Notes under the pieces: model-generated
Told to the model about the DNA's origin: nothing
What the model saw: the letters and a program-made list of their open reading frames with translations, nothing else
Database searches by the model: none
Made by a program: the position numbers and the translations under genes
DNA from: Circinella minor
Taxonomy: Eukaryota > Mucoromycota > Mucoromycetes > Mucorales > Lichtheimiaceae
Direction of reading: 5' to 3'
NCBI GenBank assembly: GCA_016758965.1
Contig: JAEPRB010000131.1
Location: forward strand, 48,888 to 112,887
DNA length: 64,000 bases
In this document: positions 61,683 to 64,000 of the stretch, piece by piece
How the letters are laid out: every line of letters starts with the position of its first letter
Numbering within the stretch: the stretch's first letter is position 1

Positions 61683-63773
61683 TTATGTCATCATAACATC
61701 TTCATCACCTTGTGCTTCACTGTGTGGATGTGCGTTATTATTATTATTAAGTTGCATTTCATCTAACATTTCTTCCAAAGAAATTTCAGGGAAATCTTCT
61801 TCTTCAATATCTGAAGAATCTGTCATTGTGTTTGGATCATGTTGTTCAGGAACATTAGGTTGTGTTATAGTCTTGCCATTCTTGTCCTTGAAAATATTAA
61901 TGGTAGATCGGAATTCTGGATCTTCTTCAATATCACGCATAAACATTTCCATATCATTTTCAACACGAGCCACATCTTGTTTCCTTGGTAACATATCATC
62001 CACTTCCTTTGCCAATTGTTGAATCTTCCAACCACGTTGCTTATGTTTCTTTCTACGTTGTGGATACGATTTACGCACCAAAATGACATCAGGTAAATTA
62101 CCTCTATCTAATTTATCGAATTCTTCATTGTTGAAATTGGAATGGGATAAATCGTAACCAAGAACAGTATCACCAGGATTTAAGACTGCACCCAAATGAG
62201 ATCGTGCAATAAATTCATTATCGTTATGTCCAAAGTCAGACATACGTGCTACATGAACATCTGCAAGAACTTGTCGTCCTTTGACTGGACCCAAAGGTTC
62301 AACATCAAGAACATAATATTCTGTTAATGTTTTGGCAGAGGCTAAAGGTAAGAAAGGTGTACGCCAGTAAATGTTGGTATTGATATCTGCAGAATTTAAT
62401 GTGTTGGTATCAACCAAATGGATTGTATTGCCTACACGTGTACATAATAATAATGGACTAATATTGCCTAAACCATTGGCTACTTTTCTTGGTAAACATA
62501 CGAGATCATCCTTACAAACAGGGACAATTTCAACTATTTAGAAAAAATAATGTTAAAAAAACATTTTCCCTTCTATATGTTTCATATAAAAACAAGATGA
62601 AACATTGTAAAACATAAAAATAAAAATAAAAAAATATTATCCTTACCAGAATATGTAAATTTATAGTTACTAACACTTGTGTGGATATCTGTGGAAATAA
62701 GTTGTTCACTCGTTTTATATCTATCATGGAAATAATACATTTTAGTTTTTTTTTTCCTTAAAACCACTCTATTGATCCTTTCTTTCTTTATATATAATAC
62801 TTACTTGATAGGAACAACAGCACTCAAAAATTCGAGCATTTTAACAGCATTAGCACGATGACCATAATAGAAATCAATACCATCTTTTGTTTCACGAATA
62901 TTTGTTGTATCTTTATGAGCATTATGCTTAAGAATAAGTTGTTCCAAATAAAGGAAAGTACGTTTATGTTCAACTTTTTGTCGTACTTGAACAGCAGCTT
63001 TCCAAGTATTTTGAGCAGCTAATCGAGTACAATCATCACATTGTTGAGTTGATACAACATATTCTACTTCAAATACTTGTTGTAAAATTGTGTTTGCGAA
63101 AACCTAAAAAAAAAAAAAAAAAAAATTATATCCCCCTTTAGATTAATAAGCCATAAATAATATAATATTTGAATTACTAATCCCCACTCCCCACAAAAAA
63201 AAAATAGTTTTTACCTCTTTTTGAATTGTCAATTTAACTTTAACACGTCTACTGTGAGGTTCTGTCCAAATAAATCCTGCATCCACTAAACGTACTTTAT
63301 TTAAACCTTTCAATTTTTTAAGACAAAGTGTCAATAATTCTCTTGATTCAAGTTCGGCTACAATCCAAATTCCAGGTGGTTGTAAATATCGTTCACAGTT
63401 ACGACAGAAATGAATATGAACTTGTTTTGGAATGCCTTCAGTAATATCCACTTCGTTTCGAATACAGTTAACACACATATTGGCTTGGTTAGGTGGGGTT
63501 GGTGCACCACATCCTGGACACTATATTAATATTTCATTTTTATTTTTAGTATCAAAAATAGTTTTAAAAAAAAAACGTTTGTTGCTGCGGTTCAGATAAA
63601 ATGAACCATTACTTACCAAGCTAATAGATTTCCAGTAACAAGATCAAGAGAAGAATGAGAAAAAAAAAAGAATTAGATCCTGTAACTAAAACATTGAATA
63701 ATGTTGTTATTTCTTTTATTATATTCAATTAAACTTACATTAATTGTTCAGTAACAACAGGATTATAGTCCAT
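61683..63773 (-). CDS. NMD3: 60S ribosomal export adaptor NMD3, 522 aa
   Basis: There are six exons: 63739-63773, 63617-63620 (4 bases), 63215-63520, 62805-63103, 62647-62720 and 61683-62533. NMD3 links the pre-60S subunit to the export receptor Crm1/Xpo1. Zinc-type Cys pairs are Cys14/Cys17, Cys29/Cys32, Cys52/Cys55 and Cys137/Cys140. Highly conserved stretches include FCRNCERYLQPPG, LKGLNKVRLVDAGFIWTEPH, HKRTFLYLEQLILKHNAH and EIVPVCKDDLV. Near the C-terminus lie a basic NLS (YPQRRKKHKQRGWK) and a Leu-rich NES (ISLEEMLDEMQL). The length is close to yeast Nmd3 (518). The 4-base exon is needed to keep the frame and supplies the residues before CPGCG. Confidence 0.93.
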
Positions 63774-64000
63774 ATTGAGAAATAATTTTTTTTTTAAAAA
63801 AAAAAAAAAGGGTGGGAGAAGAAAGAAAGAGAAGGTTTTTTGGGGTATAATACCGAAAGAAGGAAAAAAAATGTCATTGCATCAGGTTTTCCAAAAGTAA
63901 GTTTTATTTATCTTTCTTTCTATATAGTATGTAACTAATAATAATAATAATAATAATAATAATTTAAATAATAGACAATCAATGGATTAAGACATCTTAA
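63774..64000 (+). other. Possible divergent gene start at the right edge
   Basis: An ATG at 63871 opens a short frame (MSLHQVFQ) that reaches a good GTAAGT donor at 63897. A TAG acceptor lies at 63971-63973, but joining the two gives an early stop in that frame. In another frame the two pieces read VIASGFPK then TINGLRHL with no visible start. The start of a plus-strand gene is plausible but the model is unresolved. A TAA repeat lies at 63936-63962. Confidence 0.2.

Overview
The window is a 64-kb piece of an AT-rich, intron-dense eukaryotic genome. The organism is a fungus, most likely an early-diverging (Mucoromycota-like) one; the species cannot be named from the sequence. The reasons are the very low GC content, many short GT-AG introns (often 50-150 bases), long A/T homopolymers, and a clearly fungal gene set: a Zn2Cys6 regulator, a GH72 glucanosyltransferase with a GPI tail, a Kin4-type kinase, and an SREBP-like factor. 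No bacterial, plasmid or phage features, tRNA, rRNA or CRISPR array were seen. All gene models were built by hand from splice sites and family resemblance, and each model closes in frame across all its exons.

Left end (1-5.8 kb): accessory, decayed DNA. A minus-strand DDE-type transposase with two frame breaks runs off the left edge. It is followed by one small ORF of unknown function and several broken coding-like fragments.

5.8-34 kb: a six-blade kelch protein, an epsin (ENTH, UIM, NPF), an SREBP-like membrane bHLH factor, a small acidic unknown protein, a Zn2Cys6 transcription factor with an 11-nt microexon, a tail-anchored GRAM protein, a Kin4-like kinase with a split KA1 domain, a GH72 wall enzyme, a long gene-poor gap (28.1-30.7 kb), an SDR oxidoreductase, and an INO80 subunit (IES2/PAPA-1).

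34-51 kb: ALG7 (first step of N-glycan assembly) converges on transketolase. Then come the PP2A scaffold subunit A, a zinc-type MDR dehydrogenase that has lost its catalytic-zinc ligands, a broken transposon-like gene (cysteine-rich domain plus 3'-5' exonuclease start), and ARP4.

51-64 kb: an FNIP/LST4-like TORC1-pathway protein is divergent from the 21-exon MSH6 mismatch-repair gene. MSH6 converges on NMD3 (60S export adaptor), whose model requires a 4-nt microexon. A possible divergent gene start lies at the right edge.

Most genes are independent housekeeping units rather than a cluster. Loose themes are nutrient and membrane signalling (SREBP, FNIP, PP2A-A, Kin4, GRAM), chromatin (IES2 and ARP4, both linked to INO80), and surface or glycan synthesis (GH72, ALG7). 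I found no convincing new multi-gene system. The most notable points are the microexons, the zinc-ligand loss in the dehydrogenase, the RxxL motif in the SREBP loop, and the decayed mobile genes.
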